Counted from the first letter of the stretch, positions 34,866 to 44,181 are shown. The stretch: 64,000 nt of DNA from Bacteroidaceae bacterium (GCA_017466325.1 JAFTUK010000051.1:1-64000), one strand, 5' to 3'. The notes: generated by a model from the sequence alone, not told the origin. A program made the numbers and translations.

Positions 34866-36644
34866 TTACCTAACCAGCACCACCTTGCCATTCTGGATAA
34901 AGATACCCTTCTCTCCCTTCTGCACGCGACGGCCGGAGAGGTCATAGACGGCAGTCTTCACCTTTCTGTTTTCCGACTTCAGTTCATCTATGCCGGTTTC
35001 TTCTTCAGTGAGGGCAACAATCTTACCGAAGCCATTCCAAGGGGAAGTTGACAGATATGCACTCATTGAAGCAGCAGGTACATGAAGGGTGGCATTTTCT
35101 TTTACAAGTTCATAGAAAAATGTGGAACCCTCAAAAACATCGATACCTGTATCAGGTACTTTTTCTGCATAGCAATAGACATCAACGAGACCATGGCAAT
35201 CAGAGAAAGCCATGTCCCCTATACTCTCCACTGTATTGGGAATTGTAACAGAAGTCAAACTTGTACACTCAGAGAAAGCCATCTCTCCTATACTCTTCAC
35301 TCTATTGGGGATAACAACACTATCTGCATGTTTCCGACAGTATACAACCTCTGAACCTAATATCAATAACCCTTCTTGGGTTTCGTAATCACATAGTTTA
35401 GCTCCCCAATAATTGTTTTTTTCTGCAGACAACGATGAATTGTTTACAAAGTTTTCGGCTACAAGATAGCAGTAAAAGAAAGCATAACTCCCTATGCTCG
35501 TCACACTATTGGGGATAGTCACTGAGGTCAAAGCTGAGCAACTTTGGAATGCTCCGTCCCCTATGCTCATCACACTATTAGGTATAGTAACCGAAGTCAA
35601 ACAAGAGCAACCCTGGAAAGCATAATCCCCTATGCTCGTCACTCCACTGGGAATAATAACACTATCTACATGGTTCCGACAATATACGACCTCAGAACCT
35701 AATATCAATAGCCCATCTTGGGTTTCATAATCACATAGCTTAGCTCCCCAACAATTGTATTCTTCTGCAGACAATGACGAATTATTTACAAAGTTTTCTT
35801 TTGCAAAATAGCAACCTTCAAAAGCGCCACTCCCCATACTCTCCACACTATTACCTATAGTCATAGAGGTCAAAGCAGAACAACCACAGAAAGCATAATC
35901 TCCTATGCTCGTCACGCTATTGGGGATAGTCACTGAGGTCAAGCCTGAACAACCAGAGAATGCATCGTCCCCTATACTCGTCACATCATCAGGGATAATT
36001 GTCGTACTGCAACCATAAAGTAAAGTGTTTGTTGCTGTTTCTATTATAGCATTACTGTTATTTCGGGAGTCAAAAACTGAATTTCCACTATCAACCACAA
36101 TAGAGGTCAAACCAGAGCAACTGCCGAATGCACGGTCCCTTATTCTCGTTACGCTTTTGGGGATAGTCACTGAGGTCAAGGCACTGCATATATAGAAAGC
36201 TTGAGTTCCTATGCTTTCCACACTATTACCGATAGTCACAGAGGTCAAAGCCGAGCAACCCCAGAAAGCATAATCTCCTATGCTCGTCACACTATTGGGG
36301 ATAGTTACCGAGGTTAAACCAGAGCAATACAGGAACGCCTGAAGCCCTATAGTCTTTACACTATTGGGAATGGAAACCGAAGTCAAACCATAGCAGTTAT
36401 TGAAGGCATTAAGTATGCTCGTCACACTATAAGTGGCACCCAAATACTCAACGGCCTCTGGAATAATGATTTCGCCAGAATACTTACCACTACTCTTTTG
36501 AATCATAGTTGCCTGCTTTGTCATTCCATCAAGTTCATAATTTATCCCATCAATCTCAACCCGTTCTGCCAACATAGGCAAGGACATGAGTACTGCCAGG
36601 GACAGGAGCAGTGCTCGCAAGGAATTGTGTAGATGTTTTTTCAT
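34866..36644 (-). CDS. BspA-like leucine-rich-repeat surface protein
   Basis: A 592-residue exported protein: signal peptide to about residue 26, then at least a dozen LRR_5 (Treponema/BspA) repeats of the form 'VTSIGDYAFxGCSxLTSVTIPNSV', with a longer unit around 'FVNNSSLSAEEYNCWGAKLCDYETQ' occurring twice. The C-terminal stretch TAVYDLSGRRVQKGEKGIFIQNGKVVLVR resembles the sorting domains of Prevotella surface proteins. BspA relatives bind host matrix proteins or other bacteria; the ligand here is unknown. The gene is AT-richer than its neighbours, as is common for such repeats. A promoter at 36957-36987 gives it a leader of about 300 bases. Confidence 0.92.
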   Translation of the reverse strand: MKKHLHNSLRALLLSLAVLMSLPMLAERVEIDGINYELDGMTKQATMIQKSSGKYSGEIIIPEAVEYLGATYSVTSILNAFNNCYGLTSVSIPNSVKTIGLQAFLYCSGLTSVTIPNSVTSIGDYAFWGCSALTSVTIGNSVESIGTQAFYICSALTSVTIPKSVTRIRDRAFGSCSGLTSIVVDSGNSVFDSRNNSNAIIETATNTLLYGCSTTIIPDDVTSIGDDAFSGCSGLTSVTIPNSVTSIGDYAFCGCSALTSMTIGNSVESMGSGAFEGCYFAKENFVNNSSLSAEEYNCWGAKLCDYETQDGLLILGSEVVYCRNHVDSVIIPSGVTSIGDYAFQGCSCLTSVTIPNSVMSIGDGAFQSCSALTSVTIPNSVTSIGSYAFFYCYLVAENFVNNSSLSAEKNNYWGAKLCDYETQEGLLILGSEVVYCRKHADSVVIPNRVKSIGEMAFSECTSLTSVTIPNTVESIGDMAFSDCHGLVDVYCYAEKVPDTGIDVFEGSTFFYELVKENATLHVPAASMSAYLSTSPWNGFGKIVALTEEETGIDELKSENRKVKTAVYDLSGRRVQKGEKGIFIQNGKVVLVR

Positions 36645-36950
36645 TTTTCATTTGTTTTTGTGCCTCTCAATTCCCAGAAGAAAGCAGTTGCTATAAAATA
36701 AAGGTGTGGGAACTATATCTGCTTTATCCTAAAGTCTGGTCTTCGCACTACCAATTGATACGGATAAAGCAATAGCCCACACCATAGGTTATGTAAGTAG
36801 CCAATAATGGCTGTACACACCATGGATGTGGTGCTATCGCTATCATCTTCGTATCAATAATCAAAGTTGCGAAGTTTGACTTTAGAAGATAATTTCAATA
36901 ACACCTTTTCGGTAAGATCTTTCCTCACACCACCGCTGTGGTGACGGAAT
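36645..36950 (-). promoter_or_regulatory. Long structured 5' leader of the LRR gene
   Basis: No gene is supported in the leader. On the minus strand, GGTGTGGG pairs with CCCACACC and, within it, GCTTTATCC with GGATAAAGC, enclosing about 30 bases (about 36700-36790), followed by a T-rich stretch. A second part contains CACCACAtccATGGTGTG. It may be a cis-regulatory RNA; no class is recognised. Confidence 0.45.
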
Positions 36951-36956
36951 TCAGGG

Positions 36957-36987
36957 CAAAGGTAATACAAATTCCCAAGACAACAAA
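36957..36987 (-). promoter_or_regulatory. Promoter of the LRR gene
   Basis: Minus strand TTTG (36987-36984), 19-base spacer, TACCTTTG (36964-36957): full consensus. Confidence 0.75.
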
Positions 36988-37082
36988 CATAAACATGAAA
37001 AATTGCGACTAAGCGGTGAGCGGATGAGCGGATTTTCCTTAAAGTCCTTAAAGACACTCACCATTCATCCGCTCACCGCTCA

Positions 37083-37119
37083 CCGTTAAACCTCCCCCTA
37101 CAGGGGGACCGAGGGGGCC
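37083..37119 (-). repeat. Stop-proximal GC-rich palindromic element (copy 4)
   Basis: On the gene strand: GGCCCCCTCGGTCCCCCTGT then AGGGGG, a few bases after the cyclophilin stop, then GGTGAGCGG-type repeats (37060-37082). Together with these repeats it fills the space up to the LRR promoter. Confidence 0.7.
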
Positions 37120-37125
37120 TACCCT

Positions 37126-37824
37126 TCACCTCTTCACTATCCTTATCCTCTTCAGCACGACCTCCTTCAACGGGTGCTCCTGGGCATCGACGGGCACCTT
37201 GTTGATGGACTCCACCACGCCCATGCCGTCCACCACTTCACCGAAGATGGTGTAGTCGCCATCAAGCAGAGGGTATCCGCCCTTGGTGGTGTAGACCTTC
37301 TTCTGGTATGCCGAGAGCGAGGGCAACTTGAAACCGGGTTCCGTGTCGCGACGGCCTTGCCAGAGTTCGGCAAGGGAACCAGTGTCGTACTTCTTGCCCG
37401 AAACGATGTAGAAATGCGTACCGCTGCTCACTCTGTCGGGATTGACATCATCGGCCTGACGGCACATAGCCAAGGCTCCTGCCTTGTGGAAATAGCGCGG
37501 GAACTTTATTTCTGCTGGTATAGTGTGGCGGAACTTAGAAGCATCCACCGTGGGTGCAGCCCCACCTGCCTTTTGCAAGGGTTCGCCTGTCTGTATGGTG
37601 GCGCCGGGCACTATGCGGTTCCATATAATATTCTCGTACACACCGGCCTCTATCATGCGGATGAAGTTGTCGCGATGGATGGGAGTGTCGTCATACAGGC
37701 GTGCGGTGATATTGCCACGCGAGGTCTCGATGATGACCTCCGTACGGCCGATGGCATCACGCTTACTATCTGAACAGGAGGAGATTAACGAAACAAGTGC
37801 TACAAGAATTAAAAACTTTTTCAT
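37126..37824 (-). CDS. Cyclophilin-type peptidyl-prolyl isomerase lipoprotein
   Basis: Speeds cis-trans isomerisation of proline bonds, here in the periplasm. I start at 37824 (MKKFLILVALVSLISSCS) because this is a lipoprotein signal with lipobox ISSC; an ATG 57 bases upstream adds an unlikely N-terminus. The 232-residue product has the cyclophilin motifs TPIHRDNFIRMIEAGVYENIIWNRIVPGATIQTG and ALAMCRQ...SSGTHFYIV. Its promoter is at 37928-37959 and the leader contains a perfect hairpin. Confidence 0.92.
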   Translation of the reverse strand: MKKFLILVALVSLISSCSDSKRDAIGRTEVIIETSRGNITARLYDDTPIHRDNFIRMIEAGVYENIIWNRIVPGATIQTGEPLQKAGGAAPTVDASKFRHTIPAEIKFPRYFHKAGALAMCRQADDVNPDRVSSGTHFYIVSGKKYDTGSLAELWQGRRDTEPGFKLPSLSAYQKKVYTTKGGYPLLDGDYTIFGEVVDGMGVVESINKVPVDAQEHPLKEVVLKRIRIVKR

Positions 37825-37864
37825 GGTTATATTTGTTTTTGCGTACATCAGAAAATATATAAAT

Positions 37865-37895
37865 ACCTCCGTTTCACACAAGATGAAACGGAGGT
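37865..37895 (-). terminator. Perfect 12-bp hairpin in the cyclophilin leader
   Basis: ACCTCCGTTTCA (37865-37876) pairs with TGAAACGGAGGT (37884-37895), followed on the minus strand by ATTTATATATTTTC. It lies downstream of the cyclophilin promoter but also after the dipeptidase stop, so it could end dipeptidase transcripts, act as an attenuator, or both. Confidence 0.55.
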
Positions 37896-37927
37896 GAACT
37901 TGTACAAGGTAGTCATCTCTATGCCGG

Positions 37928-37959
37928 CAAAGATACCGGATAATAGCGACTCACCCAAA
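37928..37959 (-). promoter_or_regulatory. Promoter of the cyclophilin gene
   Basis: Minus strand TTTG (37959-37956), 20-base spacer, TATCTTTG (37935-37928): full consensus. Confidence 0.75.
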
Positions 37960-37970
37960 GATGGCTATCA

Positions 37971-39632
37971 TTACTTGATCAAGTACTTGTCGCCACTCTC
38001 CTCCACCATCTTGCGCAGATAGTGTTCGGGATAGCCGGGACGCTGGGGACCTACGGGTTCGCCACCGGGAGTGAGGATGTAGTCGCCCTTTTCATCAACC
38101 TTCTTCACGCACATGTCGTTGTACTTGACAATGAGTTTCTGTGCCAGTTGCATCCATTCGTCCAGCATCATGCCTGACATGCGGAGGCTATAGTCGCTGA
38201 GGAACTTCTTGCCCTCGGCCTCTCCCATTTCCTTGGCCTTTGCCTCCATATAGTCCTGAACGCTATTGAAGTCTTTTTCCAGACGGTCGCGCACGGCTTG
38301 GAGTTCGGGGAAGAGGAGGTCGTAGCGGTAATACACCATGTTGCTCACCCAGTTGCACACCCAGTAGGCATTGCGGAAACTGAAGGTTGTGGCATTAGCG
38401 TGCTTGGCACTATAGCAATCGGGCACGCTCTCCAGGCATGAGTAGATGGGAGTCAGAGCAACCATGTTGGCATCGTCATTGCCGAACCAGAGGACACCGC
38501 CGATATAGTCGGGCAACCAGTCGCGCATCTGAGCCACGTAGATGGCACTAGACTGTACGGTGCTGATGGGACGCTCGTTGAAGTACTCCTTGCCGTCCAC
38601 CTTGTAGGACAGGGGGGTAACGCGGTAAGGCATATTCCAGGGCAGAGAACCGAGGCCCTCGGTGATGTCCATGGGAGTACCCTCGTAGTGGTCGCGCATC
38701 ATATCCTTGACGTCCTGAGTGCTCAGGAACTGCTTGGGCTTTACCCAAAGGGGCATTTCATGAGGTATGCCGTCGATGGGTTGCTTTGTCTCGGGATTAA
38801 CGTCCTCGCCCATGGCATAGGGCAGATAGGGTTTCATGTCCTCGGCAGCCCACTTGTTGAAGAAACTCCATACGCGTGCCTCGCAATAGCGCTTGGCACC
38901 GAAATCTATGGGAGCGTATGCCTCGGAGAAGGAGAAGTCCTTGTCCTTGCCGGTGAAGTAACCCTTCTTGCGAGCGAAGGAGATGACATCCTTTGAATAG
39001 AGGCAGTTCTCCTTGTCCTTGAGAGGGAACTGACGGATACGGCTATGGTTGGCATGTGCGCTGATCATGTCGTCGGGCATGCGGCGTGCCACCCATACGG
39101 CACCCATTTCGTCCTTGCCCTTGCCGATGAGTTCCATAATCCACACCTCGTTCTTGTCGGCAATGGTGAAACTCTCGCCGCTACACTGATAACCGTACTT
39201 CTGGCACAACTCGTCGATGAGTTTGATGGCCTCGCGTGCGGTCTTGCAACGCTCCAGGGCTATCCACATCAGTGAACCGTAATCCATGATGCCGGGGCCT
39301 CCGTCCAGTTCGGGGCGGCCACCGAAAGTGGTTTCCATGATGCTCAACTGGTATTCGTTCAGAAAACCAGTTACCTGATACGTTTCCTCTGCTTCGGGAA
39401 TCTCGCCCAGATAGTTGCTTGTCTCGTAGTGATAGATGGGGCGCATGGTTCCCTTGGCATGCTTCATGCGAGGCTTGTAGTAGAGGGAAGAGAACATACC
39501 ATAACTATCACTGCTATAACTGATTATCACACTGCCGTCGGTGGAAGCCTTCTTGCCCACGATAAGGTTGGTGCAAGGCATGGCCATCACAGAGACGAGC
39601 AGGAGACATATGAATGAGAATATCTTACGCAT
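37971..39632 (-). CDS. C69-family dipeptidase
   Basis: Exported N-terminal-nucleophile peptidase related to Lactobacillus PepD. The 553-residue precursor has a signal peptide ending just before the catalytic cysteine: SVMAMPCTNLIVGKKASTDGS, with C20 as the nucleophile exposed after cleavage. Other family features are the early glycine/aspartate motif GGPGIMDYGSLMWIALERC and 'ESFTIADKNEVWIMELIGKGKDEMGAVWVARRMPDDMISAHANHSRI' (about 154-200). It probably supplies amino acids from peptides. nadC lies 72 bases upstream on the same strand. Confidence 0.93.
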   Translation of the reverse strand: MRKIFSFICLLLVSVMAMPCTNLIVGKKASTDGSVIISYSSDSYGMFSSLYYKPRMKHAKGTMRPIYHYETSNYLGEIPEAEETYQVTGFLNEYQLSIMETTFGGRPELDGGPGIMDYGSLMWIALERCKTAREAIKLIDELCQKYGYQCSGESFTIADKNEVWIMELIGKGKDEMGAVWVARRMPDDMISAHANHSRIRQFPLKDKENCLYSKDVISFARKKGYFTGKDKDFSFSEAYAPIDFGAKRYCEARVWSFFNKWAAEDMKPYLPYAMGEDVNPETKQPIDGIPHEMPLWVKPKQFLSTQDVKDMMRDHYEGTPMDITEGLGSLPWNMPYRVTPLSYKVDGKEYFNERPISTVQSSAIYVAQMRDWLPDYIGGVLWFGNDDANMVALTPIYSCLESVPDCYSAKHANATTFSFRNAYWVCNWVSNMVYYRYDLLFPELQAVRDRLEKDFNSVQDYMEAKAKEMGEAEGKKFLSDYSLRMSGMMLDEWMQLAQKLIVKYNDMCVKKVDEKGDYILTPGGEPVGPQRPGYPEHYLRKMVEESGDKYLIK

Positions 39633-39704
39633 AAATATTTGATTAAGGATTATTAAGAGTATTCTGAGTACTCTGAGTATTCCGAAAACTCGGAGTACAT
39701 ACTT

Positions 39705-40580
39705 TTACTTTATCACCAACTTGTCTGAGCCTGCGGCCTTGAAACTCATGTCCAGACCCTTGACGCTGTGTGTCAAGGCACCGAAACTGATGAAGTCCAC
39801 ACCTGCCTGAGCGTATGGTATCATGGTGTCGAAGGTGATGCCACCGCTTGATTCGGTTTCGGCACGGCCGGCAACAAGTTCAACTGCCTTCTTGGTGTCC
39901 TCTGGAGTGAAGTTGTCGAACATGATACGGTCGCAACCCTCGGCCAGAGCCTCCTCCAGTTCCTTCCAGTTGCGAACCTCGCACTCTATCTTCAGGTCCT
40001 TGCCATGGTCCTTGCAATACTGCTTGGCACGGCTGATGGCGTTGTGCACGCCACCGCAGAAGTCAATGTGGTTGTCCTTCAGCAGAATCATGTCGAACAG
40101 ACCTATACGGTGGTTCATGCCTCCGCCTATCTTCACGGCCTCCTTCTCCAGCATACGCATGCCGGGAGTGGTCTTGCGGGTGTCCAGCACACGGGTCTTG
40201 GTGCCGGCATCTATGAGGGCCTGCTGGTACTTGTGGGTCATGGTGGCTATGCCGGACATGCGCTGAAGTATGTTCAGCATCAGGCGCTCGGTTTGCAGAA
40301 GGCTCTGCTCCTTGCCCTTCACGCTCATCACTATGTCACCGGGCTTCACGTATGCACCGTCTTCGATGTACACCTCCACTTCCATAGTGGGGTCGAATCT
40401 GTGGAAGACCTGCTTGGCTATCTCCACACCGGCAAAGATGCCCTCTTCCTTGATCAACAACTTGCTCTCGCCCATGCTGTCCGCCGGGATGCAGCACAAT
40501 GTGGTGTGGTCACCATCGCCTATGTCCTCGCTGAAAGCAAGGTCAATAAGCCTCTCGTTCAATTCTTCTACACTAAGCAT
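39705..40580 (-). CDS. nadC: Nicotinate-nucleotide pyrophosphorylase
   Basis: Makes nicotinate mononucleotide from quinolinate and PRPP in de novo NAD synthesis. The 291 residues match the family: ERLMLNILQRMSGIATMT, the basic substrate pocket in TRVLDTRKTTPGMRMLEKEAVKIGGGMNHRIGLFDMILLKDNH (about 128-170) and ECEVRNWKELEEAL. Family partners nadA and nadB are not in this window. Downstream sits the dipeptidase gene; upstream, on the same strand, rlmH. Confidence 0.96.
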   Translation of the reverse strand: MLSVEELNERLIDLAFSEDIGDGDHTTLCCIPADSMGESKLLIKEEGIFAGVEIAKQVFHRFDPTMEVEVYIEDGAYVKPGDIVMSVKGKEQSLLQTERLMLNILQRMSGIATMTHKYQQALIDAGTKTRVLDTRKTTPGMRMLEKEAVKIGGGMNHRIGLFDMILLKDNHIDFCGGVHNAISRAKQYCKDHGKDLKIECEVRNWKELEEALAEGCDRIMFDNFTPEDTKKAVELVAGRAETESSGGITFDTMIPYAQAGVDFISFGALTHSVKGLDMSFKAAGSDKLVIK

Positions 40581-40667
40581 AATTGTATATTTTATTGTTT
40601 GTATTTCGTTTTATAATATTTCCGCTCACCCGCTAATCGTTCAACGTTCAACGTTAAACGTTCACCC

Positions 40668-40700
40668 TCTCCTCCCCATACAGGGGGACTGAGGGGGTCC
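40668..40700 (-). repeat. Stop-proximal GC-rich palindromic element (copy 5)
   Basis: On the gene strand: GGACCCCCTCAGTCCCCCTG then TATGGGGAGG, a few bases after the rlmH stop, then AACGTT-type and GTGAGCGG repeats down to about 40622. Confidence 0.7.
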
Positions 40701-40706
40701 TACCTC

Positions 40707-41180
40707 TCATTCGTGATGATAAGGTTCTCCGTTCAATATTGTCATGGCACGATACACCTGCTCCACAAAGAGCAGTCGTATCATCTGGTGGGACAGGGTC
40801 ATCTGCGAAAGGGATATCTTCTCGTCGGCCCGGTCATATACGGCTGGAGCAAAGCCATAAGGTCCGCCAACTATGCACAGGAGGCGCTTGGTGCCCGAAA
40901 GCATCTTCTTCTGCATCCAGGAGGCGAACTCCACGCTACGCCTCTCCACGCCATGCTCATCGAGGAGCACCACCCTGTCGCCCGGTTGTATGCGCGACAG
41001 TATCAGCGATGCCTCTGCCTCCTTCTGCTGGGCCTCGGACAGGGCCTTCGTCTGGCGAAGTTCGGGGATTACCTCTATGTCCGTTGGCAGGTAATGCTTC
41101 AGGCGTGCCAGGTATTCGTCCACCAGGGCAATGATATGCTTGTCCGTGGTCTTGCCCACGACCAACAGTGTTACCTTCAT
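40707..41180 (-). CDS. rlmH: 23S rRNA pseudouridine-1915 N3-methyltransferase
   Basis: SPOUT-class methyltransferase acting on helix 69 of 23S rRNA in the 70S ribosome. The 157 residues are the normal length. The trefoil-knot signature is clear: LLCIVGGPYGF (SAM pocket) and LSQMTLSHQMIRLLFVEQVYRAMTILNGEPYHHE at the C-terminus. It overlaps the upstream lipoprotein gene by 4 bases. Confidence 0.97.
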   Translation of the reverse strand: MKVTLLVVGKTTDKHIIALVDEYLARLKHYLPTDIEVIPELRQTKALSEAQQKEAEASLILSRIQPGDRVVLLDEHGVERRSVEFASWMQKKMLSGTKRLLCIVGGPYGFAPAVYDRADEKISLSQMTLSHQMIRLLFVEQVYRAMTILNGEPYHHE

Positions 41181-42667
41181 TCCTTCTCCTCCTTGCCTTC
41201 TGCTTCTCCCTTGCTCTGACGCTGAACATTCTCGTACGCACCTATGTCGGCACGTCCGTCTGCCTCACGGCTTCTGCCAAGGCGGTCGAGGGGAATTTCC
41301 TCTGCCCAGTAGACATCAGCACTGTCGCAGAAGTGCGCCAGCGTGTCGGGCGTGAAGTCATAGAGTCGTGCGTAAGTGTCAAAGAGCAGGAACTGACGTC
41401 CGTAGGACATGGTGTCCTCTGGATTCTCATAGATATTGCGCACGAAGCGCACGGAGTCGCCATCGCTATACACCGTATTCAGGAAACAGCGCTGGAAACG
41501 ATATTGCACAGAGTCCTGGAACTTGCTCTCCTTGATGAAACTGCCCGAGATGACGTCATCGCCATAACCCGTGATGATGCAGTTGGTAAAATTGGCACGC
41601 GAAACGTCGTAGAACATGGTATCACCGTACTCCACATCATAGTCGCTCAAGTTCAATGCCCAACCTCTGTTGGCATCGAAATTGTAGAACTGTGCCAAGG
41701 TGCAGAAGGTCATCTCCGTCTCTCCGCCTATCATCTGATAGAGATTGCCGAAGGCATTGCTTATCTGCGTGTTGTATGCCTTGACACGGCAGTTCTTTGT
41801 CCACATGGCATTGCCTCCTGTGTTGTGAATCACACAGTTGGCCAGTTCGATGTCAGTATCCTCGGCCTTGATGCCGAAGGTGCTGCTATGGAGGTCCAGG
41901 TATGTCAGTTTATGCCCCGACCCGTTGAGGTACACGCCGCCCCATTGCTGTGGGGTATTGTCGTAGGGCAGATAGTCGAACAGGTTTCCTGTCCTGTCGC
42001 CACGGAAGACAACTGGTTCCTCCAAGGTGCCGTTCACCACCAGTGTGCCGTCCACACACATGGAGGCATGCTGATGGAAGTACAGTTTCGTTCCTGCCGC
42101 CACGGTAAGCGTTGCACCTGGAGAGACATAAAGACTGTCATAGATGACAACAGGGCGAAGGCTTTGCAGGGTGGAGTCCTGTTCTATTACCCTTACCCCA
42201 CGCCAATGAAAAGCGTTCTGTCCGCCTGCCATGAGTGCGACATACTGCACCACACCGCTTTGCAACGTGAAGCAAAGGCTGTCGGTATGCATTGCAACGG
42301 TGTCCGTATCGGTATCCGGCAGGGTTACCTCCACGAGGACAAAGATGCTGTCGTTCTTCCTCACCTCAAAGTCGGTGCCCTGACCGCCATGCAGGAACTG
42401 GCCGTCCACATTCACACGGAAAGGGCTCTGGCCGGCATGCTTCAGGCGCACGTCGCTGATGCGCACTCCGCTCTTGTTGTGGTTATACACCAACAGGCGC
42501 TGGGTGCTGCTGCTCACCGTGCTTATCAAGGTGTCGAAACTGACGGTATCGCGCCCGAATGTGAGTTGTGCATGAGGGTCAGCCGTCCACGAATCATAGT
42601 CATCGCAACTGCTGACCATCGCCAACAATACACCTATTATATATATATATAAGGGGAATCGCTTCAA
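41177..42667 (-). CDS. Lipoprotein with parallel beta-helix
   Basis: A 496-residue lipoprotein (lipobox VSSC, C21). After an immunoglobulin-like N-terminal part, the middle alternates short strands with turns (TLTVAAGTKLYFHQHASMCVDGTLVVNGTLEEPVVF, GGVYLNGSGHKLTYLDL, ELANCVIHNTGGNAMW), as in right-handed beta-helix proteins, and it ends with a Glu/Lys-rich tail. The nearest known theme is surface proteins with pectate-lyase-like folds, but no catalytic residues are evident. It lies 15 bases after pepD and overlaps rlmH, so the three form one transcript. The start codon region contains a TA repeat that encodes IYIYII in the signal peptide. Confidence 0.8.
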   Translation of the reverse strand: MKRFPLYIYIIGVLLAMVSSCDDYDSWTADPHAQLTFGRDTVSFDTLISTVSSSTQRLLVYNHNKSGVRISDVRLKHAGQSPFRVNVDGQFLHGGQGTDFEVRKNDSIFVLVEVTLPDTDTDTVAMHTDSLCFTLQSGVVQYVALMAGGQNAFHWRGVRVIEQDSTLQSLRPVVIYDSLYVSPGATLTVAAGTKLYFHQHASMCVDGTLVVNGTLEEPVVFRGDRTGNLFDYLPYDNTPQQWGGVYLNGSGHKLTYLDLHSSTFGIKAEDTDIELANCVIHNTGGNAMWTKNCRVKAYNTQISNAFGNLYQMIGGETEMTFCTLAQFYNFDANRGWALNLSDYDVEYGDTMFYDVSRANFTNCIITGYGDDVISGSFIKESKFQDSVQYRFQRCFLNTVYSDGDSVRFVRNIYENPEDTMSYGRQFLLFDTYARLYDFTPDTLAHFCDSADVYWAEEIPLDRLGRSREADGRADIGAYENVQRQSKGEAEGKEEKE

Positions 42668-42682
42668 GTCCGTTTCCTTTGT

Positions 42683-44125
42683 TTAGATATTTGCCAATAT
42701 AGCCAGGAGGTGATCCCATACCAACTGTACGCTGGGGATGAGCATGCGCTCGTCGGGACTATGCACACCACGCATCGTGGGACCAAGGCTCACCATGTCC
42801 ATGCCGGGGAACTTCTCGCTGAAGAGTCCGCACTCCAGTCCTGCATGTATTCCGCCCACGAAGGGGTCCTTGCCATAGAGTTTCTTGTACTGTTCCACGG
42901 CAACAACCAGCAACTTGCTGTTGGGGTTCATCTTCCATCCGGGATAACCCTCTCCGCTCACCACTTCTGCACCTGCCAGTTCAAAGGGGGCACGGAATGT
43001 GGCGGCCATATTGTGGCGTGCGCTGAGGATGCTGCTTCGCTGGCTGGAATTAACAACGATGGTGTGCTCCTCTGCGTTCTTTCTGATACTGGCCAGATTG
43101 GAACTCGTCTCCACAAGGTCTATGTCCTGGCACATGGCAAAGATGCCGTTGTCCACGGCCTGCAGGGCAAGGATAAGGTTGCGTGCGGTCTTCTTGTCAA
43201 CCACGCTCTCTGGAGCATCCACACTTTCCAGAATGAACTCCATGGTCTTCTCCGTACGGTTGTACTCCTCCTCCACGTCTGCCTGGAAGATATTCCAGTC
43301 AACGCGGATCTGCTCCTTGTAGGCATAGGGAACGGACACCACACATGATGCCTCGCGGGGGATGGCATTGTGCAAACCGCCTGCCTGTATATCGGCCAGA
43401 CGCAGGTCGGTCTTTGCCTGCTGCATGTAAAGGAAGCGTGCAAGCAACTTGTTAGCATTGGCACGCATCTTGTTGATATCGTCACCTGAATGACCGCCGG
43501 TCAGGCCCTTGATGGTCAGACGCACGAAGAACATGCCGTCCTCCACAGGCTCGTCCTCATAGCGGAAAGTCGCCGTGGTACGGCAACCGCCGGCACAACT
43601 TACAAAGATATAGCCCTCTTCCTCGTTGTCAAGATTCACCATCATCCTGCCCTTCAGAAAATCAGCAGGCATGGCCTCGGCACCTGTCAGGCCGGTTTCC
43701 TCGTCACGGGTGAAGACACACTCCAGAGGGCCGTGCTTAATGTCGTTGGCACGCAGGATGGCAATCTCCATGGCACAACCGATGCCGTCATCGGCACCCA
43801 GTGTAGTGCCTTTTGCCTTCATCCAGTCTCCATCCACATAAGCCTGTATGGCATCGTTGTCGAAGTCGAACTCCACATCGTTGTTCTTCTCGCACACCAT
43901 ATCCATGTGGCTCTGCAGAACCAATATGGGTCGGTCCTCCATGCCGGGGGTGGCAGGTTTGCGGATGACCACATTGCCAATATCGTCGCGCTGGGTTTCC
44001 AAACCAAGACTACGGCCTACCTCCAACAGGTACTCCATCATCTTGTCCTCCCTCTTTGAGGGGCGGGGAACGCGGTTTATCTCACTGAAAGCCTCAAATA
44101 CCGAGGCAGGTTTCAATTCCATCAT
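42683..44125 (-). CDS. pepD: Aminoacyl-histidine dipeptidase (peptidase D)
   Basis: M20C zinc dipeptidase that hydrolyses Xaa-His and other dipeptides in the cytoplasm. The 480 residues show the metal-binding segments LQSHMDMVCEKN (about 70-81), LGADDGIGCAME, DEETGLTGA (the catalytic glutamate pair) and GPTMRGVHSPDERM at the end. The opening PASVFEAFSEINRVPRPSKREDKM is the family signature. It is first in a transcript with the beta-helix lipoprotein and rlmH. No promoter with the usual boxes was found upstream. Confidence 0.95.
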   Translation of the reverse strand: MMELKPASVFEAFSEINRVPRPSKREDKMMEYLLEVGRSLGLETQRDDIGNVVIRKPATPGMEDRPILVLQSHMDMVCEKNNDVEFDFDNDAIQAYVDGDWMKAKGTTLGADDGIGCAMEIAILRANDIKHGPLECVFTRDEETGLTGAEAMPADFLKGRMMVNLDNEEEGYIFVSCAGGCRTTATFRYEDEPVEDGMFFVRLTIKGLTGGHSGDDINKMRANANKLLARFLYMQQAKTDLRLADIQAGGLHNAIPREASCVVSVPYAYKEQIRVDWNIFQADVEEEYNRTEKTMEFILESVDAPESVVDKKTARNLILALQAVDNGIFAMCQDIDLVETSSNLASIRKNAEEHTIVVNSSQRSSILSARHNMAATFRAPFELAGAEVVSGEGYPGWKMNPNSKLLVVAVEQYKKLYGKDPFVGGIHAGLECGLFSEKFPGMDMVSLGPTMRGVHSPDERMLIPSVQLVWDHLLAILANI

Positions 44126-44181
44126 ATCAATTCGGTTATTAGGTCGTTAATATTAAAATAACGCATTGCCAAGGTGTTTTA

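Noticed and set aside
36854..37057. 67-residue minus-strand frame upstream of the LRR gene
   Set aside because: It spans the LRR promoter, so it could not be translated from that transcript, and it has no family features.
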